Part shown: piece by piece, positions 17,262 to 24,236 of the stretch
Numbering within the stretch: position 1 is the first letter of the stretch
Layout of the letters: the number at the start of each line of letters is the position of its first letter
Assembly (NCBI GenBank): GCA_905216045.1
Contig: CAJMSL010000012.1
Span: forward strand, 1-26,668
Length of the DNA: 26,668 nt
Direction of reading: 5' to 3'
Origin: an uncultured bacterium
GTDB taxonomy: Bacteria > Actinomycetota > Coriobacteriia > Coriobacteriales > Coriobacteriaceae
Notes under the pieces: generated by a model
The model's database searches: none
What the model was told of the DNA's origin: nothing
What the model saw: the letters and a program-made list of their open reading frames with translations, nothing else
Made by a program: the position numbers and the translations under genes

Positions 17262-18224
17262 ATGTCCAAACCCTACGGCAAGCCCGATCGTATTGTCGTC
17301 GCCCTTGGCGGCAACGCCCTCGGCAACAATCCCGTTGAGCAGATCGAGGCCGTGAGCAACACCGCTCACGCTCTCCTCGGCCTGATCGAGCAGGGCAACG
17401 AGATCATCATCACCCACGGCAACGGCCCGCAGGTCGGCATGATCCAGAACGCCTTCGCCGCTGCCCACGACGCCATCGGCACCCCCGAGATGCCGCTGCC
17501 CGAGTGCGGCGCCATGTCCCAGGGCTACATCGGCTATCACCTGCAGCAGGGCATCGGCCGCGAGATGCACAAGCGCTATAAGCGTTGGCACGCCGCAACC
17601 GTCGTCACCCAGATCGAGTGCGACCCGGACGATCCCGCGTTCAAGAACCCGACCAAGCCGATCGGCCCCTTCTACACCGAGGAGCAGGCCAAGGAGTTCA
17701 TGGCCGAGGATCCCTCCAAGGTCTTCGTCGAGGATTCCGGCCGCGGCTGGCGTCGCGTCGTCGCTTCCCCCGATCCCAAGAAGATCGTCGAGGCCGACTC
17801 CATCCTCAACCTGCTCGACAACGAGTTCATCGTCATCGCCTGCGGTGGCGGCGGCATCCCCGTCGTCCGCGACTACGAGAACAAGGGCTGCTACAAGGGC
17901 GTCCCCGCCGTCATCGACAAGGACCTGGGCGGCGAGCTGCTGGCCGAGGACTGCGACGCCGACGTTCTGTTCCTGCTGACCGCCGTTGAGCATGTCGCCA
18001 TCAACTTTGGCAAGCCCAACCAGGAGGAGCTCGAGGACATCACCGCCGACGAGGCCGAGCGCCTGGCCGACGAGGGCCAGTTCGGCAAGGGTTCCATGGA
18101 GCCCAAGGTCCGCGCCGCCATCAAGTTCGCCCGTTCCCGCAAGGGCCGCACCTGCATCATCGGCGCCCTGGACAAGGCCGCCGAGACCATGGCCGGCCTC
18201 TCCGGTACCCGCATCCACGAGTAG
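17262..18224 (+). CDS. arcC: Carbamate kinase, operon copy
   Basis: This encodes a 320-residue carbamate kinase, ending the arcD-arcA-arcB-arcC operon by making ATP and carbamate from carbamoyl phosphate. The protein differs from the copy at 10039-11001 only at residue 5 (Tyr for Leu); the remaining 1,015 bp, including the stop and start of the trailer, appear identical. AAGGAGG at 17250-17256 precedes the ATG and overlaps the arcB stop. Codon usage changes sharply between arcB (many T-ending codons) and this gene (almost all C/G-ending). That suggests it was overwritten by the other copy through gene conversion, or arrived as a recent duplicate. Which copy was donor cannot be decided from the window alone. 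Confidence 0.96.
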   Translation: MSKPYGKPDRIVVALGGNALGNNPVEQIEAVSNTAHALLGLIEQGNEIIITHGNGPQVGMIQNAFAAAHDAIGTPEMPLPECGAMSQGYIGYHLQQGIGREMHKRYKRWHAATVVTQIECDPDDPAFKNPTKPIGPFYTEEQAKEFMAEDPSKVFVEDSGRGWRRVVASPDPKKIVEADSILNLLDNEFIVIACGGGGIPVVRDYENKGCYKGVPAVIDKDLGGELLAEDCDADVLFLLTAVEHVAINFGKPNQEELEDITADEAERLADEGQFGKGSMEPKVRAAIKFARSRKGRTCIIGALDKAAETMAGLSGTRIHE

Positions 18225-18291
18225 CCTCTACTCCATTGCCTCTCTCGTGGGCGCCGGGCAAGGCGCCCACAAACTAGCCTCTCTTCATGAG
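17277..18291. repeat. Long direct repeat, copy 2 (arcC and part of its trailer)
   Basis: This is the partner of 10054-11068, same orientation and same length. Identity stops at 18292, where T replaces C at the base of the terminator stem. Confidence 0.9.
18247..18270 (+). terminator. First trailer hairpin after arcC2
   Basis: This is the same GTGGGCGCC/GGCGCCCAC stem as after arcC1, lying within the identical block. Confidence 0.55.
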
Positions 18292-18322
18292 TCCCGCGGT
18301 CCGCTCCGACTGCGGGACTTTT
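18292..18322 (+). terminator. Intrinsic terminator of the arc operon
   Basis: TCCCGCGGTC (18292-18301) pairs with GACTGCGGGA (18308-18317), followed by CTTTTG. Compared with arcC1 the basal pair has changed from C:G to T:A on both arms, and one inner pair has become G:T, so pairing is preserved. Confidence 0.85.
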
Positions 18323-18399
18323 GTTTCAGCCCGGCACTTAGGGACGGTTCTGTCTGGCCGCCATGAGTGGCGTCCGCAAGGGTTGTCCCCAACGAGCAC

Positions 18400-18444
18400 T
18401 CATTTAAGTCTGTCCCCAATGACTAGTATCCCCAATGACTAGTA
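18400..18444 (-). repeat. Dispersed repeat unit with 16-bp tandem duplication
   Basis: TCCCCAATGACTAGTA occurs twice head to tail at 18413-18428 and 18429-18444. The minus strand of 18400-18424 resembles 11129-11153. The second copy contains the stop codon of the minus-strand C39-like peptidase (18439-18441). Upstream, at 18340-18399, GGGACGG and TTGTCCCCAACGA echo the same repeat vocabulary. Confidence 0.65.
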
Positions 18445-19473
18445 GTAGGCCCACATGGCTTCGACTTCGTTAAGGACCTCTACGGCGCCCCAGCGGCGGG
18501 CGCTGCGGCTGGCCGAGTTGGGATCGAAGACTCCAATCTGGTCGGCGTCGTCAATACCGTAAAGCACAATGTAGTGTCCAACGCTGGTAAAGGTGCCCGG
18601 CCGAACGGCGGCGATGACGGGCGCTCCCGAACGCAGCGCCTGAGTGATGGAGCTGCGATCGATATGAAGTTCCGTTCCGTTAAGTCCCAACTGCCACGCG
18701 CCACTCGTCATAAACGACCATTCGGTTGCGCCGGTGGGGGCGTAATTGCCCGCCTCGGAAAGCGCGCACATATCGACGGGGGTCATATTGGTGCGTCCCG
18801 TCTTAAAGATGTAGACCATGGTGAGGCACGTAGGCCCGCAGGCATTTTGGCGGATGGTGCCGCCGGCGTAAGGCAGCTCCGACCACGCAGGGTCGATCTG
18901 ATAGATATGGGGCATCGCGCCGGCTTGCCATTGCGAGCGCGGGGTCGAAAAGGCGAAAGAATAACCGGGCGCGACGGGGGCCTTGAGCAGCTTGTCCTCG
19001 GCGGTGGGTTGGAGACCGGCCGAGCCGTGGGACATACAGGAGCTCATAAGCACAAAGACCAGACAGGTGAGGATAGAGCACAGTGCGAGGCGAAGTCGAC
19101 GGGCCGGCAGGGCGGGGGCATTCACGTGCGATGTCGAGCGGTAAGGCTTGCCGTCGCGTCCGCCTTGGGGATGCGAAAAGAAGCGGTTGATATGGATGCC
19201 GGGCTGACGTGCGCCGTTACGGCGCAGTTGCGGAACCTCGGCCTGACGCTGTCGAGTGCGCGCACCCAAGCGGCTATCTTGCTGCGCGCTTGTGCCCGCG
19301 CTCGGACGGCCACTCTGCCGCGTTCTGCTTGTCTGCTGCCGAGACGAAGGCCTGGGTTGCTCTTGGGGACGTTGCGGATTGCTGCTCGTGGCACTTCTGG
19401 GCGTCGGCGTGGTACGGCCAGCAAGGCGAACGCTTTGTCGCCGTTGATCGCCGTCGTTGTATCCGTATGCCAT
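18439..19473 (-). CDS. Membrane-anchored C39-like cysteine peptidase family protein
   Basis: This encodes a 344-residue protein. Residues 1-125 are a low-complexity tail rich in Arg, Gln, Ser and Pro, predicted cytoplasmic. Residues 127-147 form one transmembrane helix, and 185-344 are a papain-like peptidase_C39_2-type domain outside the membrane. The likely catalytic residues are Cys212 in R-Q-N-A-C-G-P-T, His300 in S-V-G-H-Y-I-V-L, and Asp317 in F-D-P-N-S, in the order and spacing of the family. Because of the long N-terminal tail it looks like a type II anchored protein rather than a lipoprotein. The substrate is unknown; cell-wall peptides or a secreted peptide are possible. AAGGCGG precedes the ATG at 19473. 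The stop lies in the repeat at 18413-18444. It is monocistronic and faces the APC transporter gene divergently. Confidence 0.82.
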   Translation of the reverse strand: MAYGYNDGDQRRQSVRLAGRTTPTPRSATSSNPQRPQEQPRPSSRQQTSRTRQSGRPSAGTSAQQDSRLGARTRQRQAEVPQLRRNGARQPGIHINRFFSHPQGGRDGKPYRSTSHVNAPALPARRLRLALCSILTCLVFVLMSSCMSHGSAGLQPTAEDKLLKAPVAPGYSFAFSTPRSQWQAGAMPHIYQIDPAWSELPYAGGTIRQNACGPTCLTMVYIFKTGRTNMTPVDMCALSEAGNYAPTGATEWSFMTSGAWQLGLNGTELHIDRSSITQALRSGAPVIAAVRPGTFTSVGHYIVLYGIDDADQIGVFDPNSASRSARRWGAVEVLNEVEAMWAYY

Positions 19474-19833
19474 TCGTACCGCCTTGTCTCATGTATAACC
19501 TGTCCATCCTACAAAAAAGATGTGCAACAAATGGGTCTGCGCGTCAAAAGCTCGGTAAACGGTACGAAAGGCGCAAAACACACGGCCTCAAAAACATCTC
19601 AATATGCGTCCGATGAGCGTACGCCCGTCGGGCGGGCGGCAACAATGAGCGGCAAACCGTGCCGTTCGTCCCAAAAACGGCGCCGTTCGTTTTGCAGTTC
19701 TGCCTTCGGTCGAGCTACAAGCGGAGCTGCTGCGCCAAGGCCGTATCTTAAAGCCACGAAATAAAAGAGCGCGGCGAAACGGACCGCGCAAGGGGTGACG
19801 TCAAGGGGCGTCAAAAAGGAAAGGAGGGGAACA
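19474..19833. other. Divergent intergenic region between peptidase and permease genes
   Basis: These 360 bp contain no supported gene. Visible elements are a perfect 12-bp palindrome AACGGCGCCGTT at 19676-19687, GCCGTTCGT repeated at 19661-19669 and 19682-19690, and a GCGCGG/CCGCGC hairpin at 19769-19789 in the permease leader. Both divergent promoters must lie here but neither is clear. Confidence 0.4.
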
Positions 19834-21285
19834 ATGGCGGACAAGAACGCAGAAGTTGCAGTCGAGGATAACGGCGGCATGAAGAAAACGCTTTCGCTCT
19901 GGAACTTCTTCACCATCGGTTTCGGTGCCATCATCGGTACCGGTTGGGTTCTGCAGGTCGGCGACTGGATGGTCGTGGGCGGCGGTCCCGTTCCCGCTAT
20001 GATCGCATTCCTCTTGGGTGCAATCTTCCTCGTGCCCGTCGGAGCTGTTTTCGGTGAGCTCACGGCTGCTATCCCCATCTCGGGCGGCATCGTCGAGTAT
20101 GTCGATCGTAGCGTTGGCCGTACGCTGAGCTACATCACCGGATGGCTTTTGGCGCTGGGCAATGGCATCCTGTGCCCGTGGGAGGCCATCGCCATTTCGA
20201 CCCTCGTGTCCGAGATGTTCGGCAGCCTGCCCGGTCTTGAGTGGCTGCGCGCCGTCAAGCTCTACACCATCCTGGGCGCCGACGTTTACCTGTTCCCGAC
20301 GCTGATCGCGCTCGGCTTTGCAGCCTACGTCATCTTCCTCAACTTCCGCGGTGCCAGCTCGGCCGCCAAGCTCCAGGCCTTCCTGACCAAGGCCCTGCTC
20401 TGCGGCATGCTGCTCGCCATGGGCGTCTCGCTGTTCACCGGCTCGCCGGACAACGCCATGCCCGTGTTCTCCCAGGTCACCGGCGCTGGCGGCGGCAAGG
20501 CCGCTACCGAGAGCACCAGCCTGTTCGCCGGCATCGTGTCGGTCCTGGTTCTGACCCCGTTCTTCTACGCCGGTTTCGACACCATTCCTCAGCAGGCTGA
20601 GGAGGCAGCCGAGGGCCTCAACTGGAACAAGTTCGGCAAGATCATCTCCCTGGCCCTGCTGGCCGCCGGCGGCTTCTACATGGTCTGCATCTACTCGTTC
20701 GGCACCATCCTCGACTGGCATGAGTTTGTTAAGAGCCCGGTTCCCGCGCTTGCCTGCCTCAAGGGCATCAACATGCTCCTGTACCTGGCCATGCTCGTCA
20801 TCGCCACGCTTGGACCCATGGGCCCGATGAACTCTTTCTACGGCGCCACGAGCCGCATCATGCTCGCCATGGGCCGCAAGGGCCAGCTGCCCGAGAAATT
20901 CGCCGAGGTCGACCCCAAGTCCGGCGCTCCCAAGCTCGCCTGCGTCGTTCTGGGCGTCATCACCGTCATCGGTCCGTTCCTGGGCAAGAACATGCTCATT
21001 CCCCTGACCAACGTGTCGGCTCTCGCCTTCATCTTCTCCTGCGGCATGGTCGCCCTCGCCTGCCTGCGCATGCGCTTCACCGAGCCCGACCTGCCTCGTC
21101 CCTACGAGGTGCCCGGCGGCAAGTTTGGCATCGGCCTCGCTATCGCTGCCTGCGCCATCATCATCGGCCTGCTCGTGATTCCGTTCTCTCCCGCCTCCCT
21201 CAACATGGTGGAGTGGAGCATCGTGATCGGCTGGTTGGCTATTGGCCTGGCCCTCATGGCTTTCACCAATTCCCGCAAAAAGTAA
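19834..21285 (+). CDS. APC-superfamily amino-acid permease
   Basis: This encodes a 483-residue integral membrane protein with about twelve hydrophobic segments. The first helix carries the APC signature G-F-G-A-I-I-G-T-G-W (about 29-38), the discontinuous helix that binds the substrate backbone in this family. Later come E-L-T-A-A-I-P-I-S-G-G, F-Y-A-G-F-D-T-I-P-Q-Q-A-E-E, and S-R-I-M-L-A-M-G-R-K-G. Members import amino acids or exchange them for decarboxylation or deamination products. AAGGAGGGGA at 19821-19830 sets the ATG; an in-frame upstream start at 19795 would bypass this site. The amidohydrolase follows 131 bp later on the same strand, so the permease may supply that enzyme's substrate or export its product. 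The specific substrate cannot be told from sequence. Confidence 0.9.
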   Translation: MADKNAEVAVEDNGGMKKTLSLWNFFTIGFGAIIGTGWVLQVGDWMVVGGGPVPAMIAFLLGAIFLVPVGAVFGELTAAIPISGGIVEYVDRSVGRTLSYITGWLLALGNGILCPWEAIAISTLVSEMFGSLPGLEWLRAVKLYTILGADVYLFPTLIALGFAAYVIFLNFRGASSAAKLQAFLTKALLCGMLLAMGVSLFTGSPDNAMPVFSQVTGAGGGKAATESTSLFAGIVSVLVLTPFFYAGFDTIPQQAEEAAEGLNWNKFGKIISLALLAAGGFYMVCIYSFGTILDWHEFVKSPVPALACLKGINMLLYLAMLVIATLGPMGPMNSFYGATSRIMLAMGRKGQLPEKFAEVDPKSGAPKLACVVLGVITVIGPFLGKNMLIPLTNVSALAFIFSCGMVALACLRMRFTEPDLPRPYEVPGGKFGIGLAIAACAIIIGLLVIPFSPASLNMVEWSIVIGWLAIGLALMAFTNSRKK

Positions 21286-21305
21286 CGCCTAGCCGGGGCG
21301 GACCA

Positions 21306-21334
21306 GGTGCGCGGGACCCTCTCTCCCGCGCACC
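21306..21334 (+). terminator. Strong hairpin between permease and amidohydrolase
   Basis: GGTGCGCGGGA (21306-21316) pairs perfectly with TCCCGCGCACC (21324-21334) over a 7-nt loop. No T-run follows, so it may be a partial terminator or an mRNA stabiliser that sets different levels for the two genes. Confidence 0.5.
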
Positions 21335-21416
21335 GAACCCGGCACCACTTGGGTAGCTTTGTGAGGCCTTAACCCAACACGGCCTCGCCCACTATATGGA
21401 TCCATAAGGAGGAACC

Positions 21417-22694
21417 ATGTCCACTAAGTATGCAATCGTTGGCGGCAAGCTCATCGACGGTACCGGTGCCGAGCCGGTCGAGAACTCCCTCGTTCTCGTC
21501 GACGACAACGGCAAGATCGAGTACGCCGGCGCTATGCAGGACCTTCCCGAGGGCGTTGAGGTCATCGACGCCGCCGGCAAGACCGTCCTTCCCGGCCTGA
21601 TCGACACCCACCTGCACTTCTCGGGCAACCTGACCGACGATGACACCGATTGGGTCATGCAGCCGCTCCTCGAGAAGCAGGCCGTCGCCGTCAAGCAGGC
21701 CTACGACTGCCTCACCCACGGCCTCACCACCGTCTGCGAAATCGGCCGCTTTGGTATCCAGATCCGTGACTGCATCGACAAGGGCGTCTTCAAGGGCCCG
21801 CGCGTTCTGGCCACCGGCCTCGGCTTCTGCCGCGTTGCCGGCCACGGTGACTCCCATCACTGCACCCAGGAGCTCAACAAGGAATCCCATCCCTGGGGCG
21901 ACCAGGTCGACGGCCCTTGGGATCTGCGCAAGGCCGTCCGTCGTCGCCTGCGCGAGAACCCCGATGCCATCAAGATCTGGGCTACCGGTGGCGGCATCTG
22001 GCGCTGGGACTCCGGTCGCGACCAGCACTATTGCTCCGAGGAGATCCAGGCCGTAGTCGAAGAGGCAAAGATGGTCGGCATCCCCGTGTGGAGCCACTGC
22101 TACAACAACCACGCCGCTGCCTACGATTCCGTTCGCTTTGGCTGCGAGCAGCTGATTCACGGTTTCGATATCGATGAGCGCACCATGGACCTCATGGCCG
22201 AGCAGGGCACCTTCTTCACCCCGACGATCGCCTTCCTGCCCACCTGGTACGCCACCTATCCGCCCATCTACGTCCCCGAGCTGCACGACAAGTACGAGGG
22301 CACCTTGGTCGAGAAGGAACTGCAGCGCAACTACGACTGCCTGCGCGAGGCCAAGAAGCGCGGCGTCGTCATGACGATCGGCTCCGACTCCTTCTCCTTC
22401 GTCACCCCGTACGGCACCTGCTCCATCGAGGAGATGTACGAGTTCGTCGATAAGATCGGCTTCACCCCGGTCGAGACCATCACCTGCGCCACCCTCAACG
22501 GTGCCAAGATGTGCCACATCGAGGACGAGACCGGTTCCATCGAGGCCGGTAAGTGCGCCGACCTGCTGGTCGTCAACGGTGACGTCGCCGCCGACATCCA
22601 CGTGCTCAACACCGACAACATGGACGTCATCATGAAGGACGGCTGGATCGTCGAGGCTGGCACCTTTGGCGAGGCCAACAAATACAGCGCCTAA
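21417..22694 (+). CDS. Metal-dependent amidohydrolase (imidazolonepropionase/prolidase-like)
   Basis: This encodes a 425-residue amidohydrolase-superfamily enzyme, probably cytoplasmic. Metal-site residues are His65 and His67 in D-T-H-L-H, Lys186 in I-K-I-W-A-T-G-G-G (the place of the carboxylated bridging Lys), His227 in W-S-H-C-Y-N-N, His248 in I-H-G-F, and Asp324 in G-S-D-S-F. This set suggests a binuclear enzyme of the COG1228 group, whose characterised relatives include Xaa-Pro dipeptidases, other dipeptidases and carbamate or lactone hydrolases. A 20-residue Trp/His-rich insert after A-G-H-G-D-S-H-H may shape the substrate pocket. AAGGAGG at about 21405-21411 precedes the ATG, and a terminator follows at 22753-22779. 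Pairing with an APC permease suggests hydrolysis of a dipeptide or N-acyl amino acid; the true substrate is unknown. Confidence 0.85.
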   Translation: MSTKYAIVGGKLIDGTGAEPVENSLVLVDDNGKIEYAGAMQDLPEGVEVIDAAGKTVLPGLIDTHLHFSGNLTDDDTDWVMQPLLEKQAVAVKQAYDCLTHGLTTVCEIGRFGIQIRDCIDKGVFKGPRVLATGLGFCRVAGHGDSHHCTQELNKESHPWGDQVDGPWDLRKAVRRRLRENPDAIKIWATGGGIWRWDSGRDQHYCSEEIQAVVEEAKMVGIPVWSHCYNNHAAAYDSVRFGCEQLIHGFDIDERTMDLMAEQGTFFTPTIAFLPTWYATYPPIYVPELHDKYEGTLVEKELQRNYDCLREAKKRGVVMTIGSDSFSFVTPYGTCSIEEMYEFVDKIGFTPVETITCATLNGAKMCHIEDETGSIEAGKCADLLVVNGDVAADIHVLNTDNMDVIMKDGWIVEAGTFGEANKYSA

Positions 22695-22735
22695 GATACC
22701 GTTTGTCGATGGCTGGATGTAAAACACAGTTTTTG

Positions 22736-22750
22736 ATTGCATAATGCAAT
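22736..22750. promoter_or_regulatory. ATTGCAT-A-ATGCAAT palindrome
   Basis: Two perfect 7-bp arms flank a single A, and the site contains TTGCATAAT (22737-22745). It lies just before the terminator-like hairpin at 22753 and 63 bp before the chosen sensor-kinase start. It may be an operator or part of a promoter (-10 CATAAT at 22740-22745). Confidence 0.4.
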
Positions 22751-22752
22751 GG

Positions 22753-22779
22753 AGAGGGTCGCTTGCGGCCCTCTTTATT
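22753..22779 (+). terminator. Intrinsic terminator between amidohydrolase and sensor kinase
   Basis: AGAGGG (22753-22758) pairs with CCCTCT (22769-22774), extended inward through TCGC/GCGG with one T-G wobble, and is followed by TTTATT. It probably ends the permease-amidohydrolase transcript. If the kinase promoter lies at the palindrome just upstream, it would instead sit in the kinase leader. Confidence 0.7.
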
Positions 22780-22812
22780 GCTATGGGGTGCGTCAGTAAG
22801 AAGGGGATGACG

Positions 22813-24198
22813 GTGGATCTCAATAGGCTGATTCTGGGCAAGAGTTACAACTCTACTAAGGTCTTTCGTACGGCCCAGCATGTGGTTCAGGCCATCCTAC
22901 TTGGTGTCGTCGTTCCGGCGCTTATCTTGCTGCTTATCTGGGATTTAACCGATAACCCCAATCCCGTTCCAGGCGTTGTCGTCATTGCCGGCCTGGTCAT
23001 GCTGTGCTTCTTCTTCTCGTATGTCTTTGTGGTCCCCGACGACCTCACATCGAGCGCAACCGACCGTACGCTCGCCATCGCATCAAAAATATTCGCCTAT
23101 ACGTCGCGCGGTCTTACGCCCGAAGCGGCCCTGGGTGCCTCTAAAATCATCCTGTCCGAGACCATCGCTTCTGCCATCTGCTTTACCGACGGCAAGCAGG
23201 TGCTGGCAAGCTGGGGCGAGGACTCGGCAAAGTGCCCTGCCGGAACCCCGGTAGTGCTCAAGACCACGCTCAGCGTGATTGAGACGGGCGAGCAGAGCGT
23301 GTTTTCGCGTGACGCCTCCAGTGAGACGGGCGGTTATTTTCCCCGCCTGCGCGCCGGCATTGTCGCGCCGCTTACCGTGCGCGGGCATTGCGTGGGCACA
23401 CTCGAGCTGTATTACCCGCGCCTGAGCAGCATCGATATGCGCCAGACGGCGCTTGCCTCGGGTTTCGCCGATCTCATTTCCACGCAGCTCGCGAGCTTTG
23501 AGCTCGAGCGCCAGGACGAGCTTACGGCCCGCGTGGAGCTGCGTGCCCTGCAGTCGCAGGTCGACCCGCATTTTCTGTTCAATACCATTAGCACGATCGT
23601 GTCGCTCGTTCGAACCGAGCCCGACAAGGCGCGATCGCTGCTGATCGACTTCTCCAACTATTATCGTCAGACGCTTTCTGACTCCGATACGCTCACCACG
23701 CTCGAACACGAGGTGGAACAGGGCGCTCGTTATATCAATCTTATGCAGGCCCGGTATGGCGACGGCCGTCTGCGCGTCTCGGTCGACATCGACTTTGAGG
23801 TGCGCGACAGCCTGGTGCCGCCGTTTATCTTACAGCCGCTGCTCGAAAACTGCATCAAGCATGCGCAGCGCGAGATCGAGCCGCTTTCTATTCGTGTTAG
23901 GGCTTTTGAGACCGATGACGGCTTGGAGATCATCGTCGAAGACGACGGCATCGGAATGAGCGAAGAAGTCTGCGCGCATCTGTTTGAGCAGCATCGCCGA
24001 GAGGAGCCCGAGAGCATTACCGCCGACGGCTCCGTCAAGCGAGGTTGCGGCCTGGCGCTCTTCAACGTGCTTCAGCGCATCCATTTCTTTTACGGAGAAG
24101 ATTCTGGCATGCGCGTGAAGTCCCAGGAGGGCGTGGGAACGCAGGTCATCGTTGAGTTGAACGGCGAGCCGCATGAGCCGGCGCCGCTAACGGTGTAG
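22813..24198 (+). CDS. LytS/YehU-type sensor histidine kinase
   Basis: This encodes a 461-residue membrane sensor kinase. Two transmembrane segments at about 26-43 and 53-74 are followed by a GAF-like domain (about 88-230), a His_kinase (PF06580-type) phosphoacceptor region with Q-V-D-P-H-F-L-F-N-T (His253), and a HATPase domain with the N-box P-L-L-E-N-C-I-K-H-A, D-D-G-I-G-M-S and G-C-G-L-A-L-F-N. I chose GTG at 22813 because AAGGGG at 22801-22806 is 6 bp away; the ATG at 22807 touches that site, and earlier ATGs overlap the terminator. The response regulator starts 38 bp after the stop. Characterised relatives sense pyruvate, peptides or cell-envelope state. With only two membrane passes, this one may sense a cytoplasmic ligand through the GAF-like domain; that is inference. 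Confidence 0.9.
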   Translation: MDLNRLILGKSYNSTKVFRTAQHVVQAILLGVVVPALILLLIWDLTDNPNPVPGVVVIAGLVMLCFFFSYVFVVPDDLTSSATDRTLAIASKIFAYTSRGLTPEAALGASKIILSETIASAICFTDGKQVLASWGEDSAKCPAGTPVVLKTTLSVIETGEQSVFSRDASSETGGYFPRLRAGIVAPLTVRGHCVGTLELYYPRLSSIDMRQTALASGFADLISTQLASFELERQDELTARVELRALQSQVDPHFLFNTISTIVSLVRTEPDKARSLLIDFSNYYRQTLSDSDTLTTLEHEVEQGARYINLMQARYGDGRLRVSVDIDFEVRDSLVPPFILQPLLENCIKHAQREIEPLSIRVRAFETDDGLEIIVEDDGIGMSEEVCAHLFEQHRREEPESITADGSVKRGCGLALFNVLQRIHFFYGEDSGMRVKSQEGVGTQVIVELNGEPHEPAPLTV

Positions 24199-24236
24199 CA
24201 CGCGGTTGGATTGAGAGAAAAAGAGGGGAAGCGCAT

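Noticed and set aside
17238..18218. Long minus-strand open frames opposite both arcC genes, identical to each other
   Set aside because: They are shadows of arcC. Their identity only reflects the duplicated DNA, although it usefully confirms nucleotide identity.
21369..22841. A 490-codon minus-strand frame opposite the amidohydrolase
   Set aside because: It is a codon-bias shadow with no motif; the plus-strand frame has a full set of metal ligands and a good ribosome binding site.
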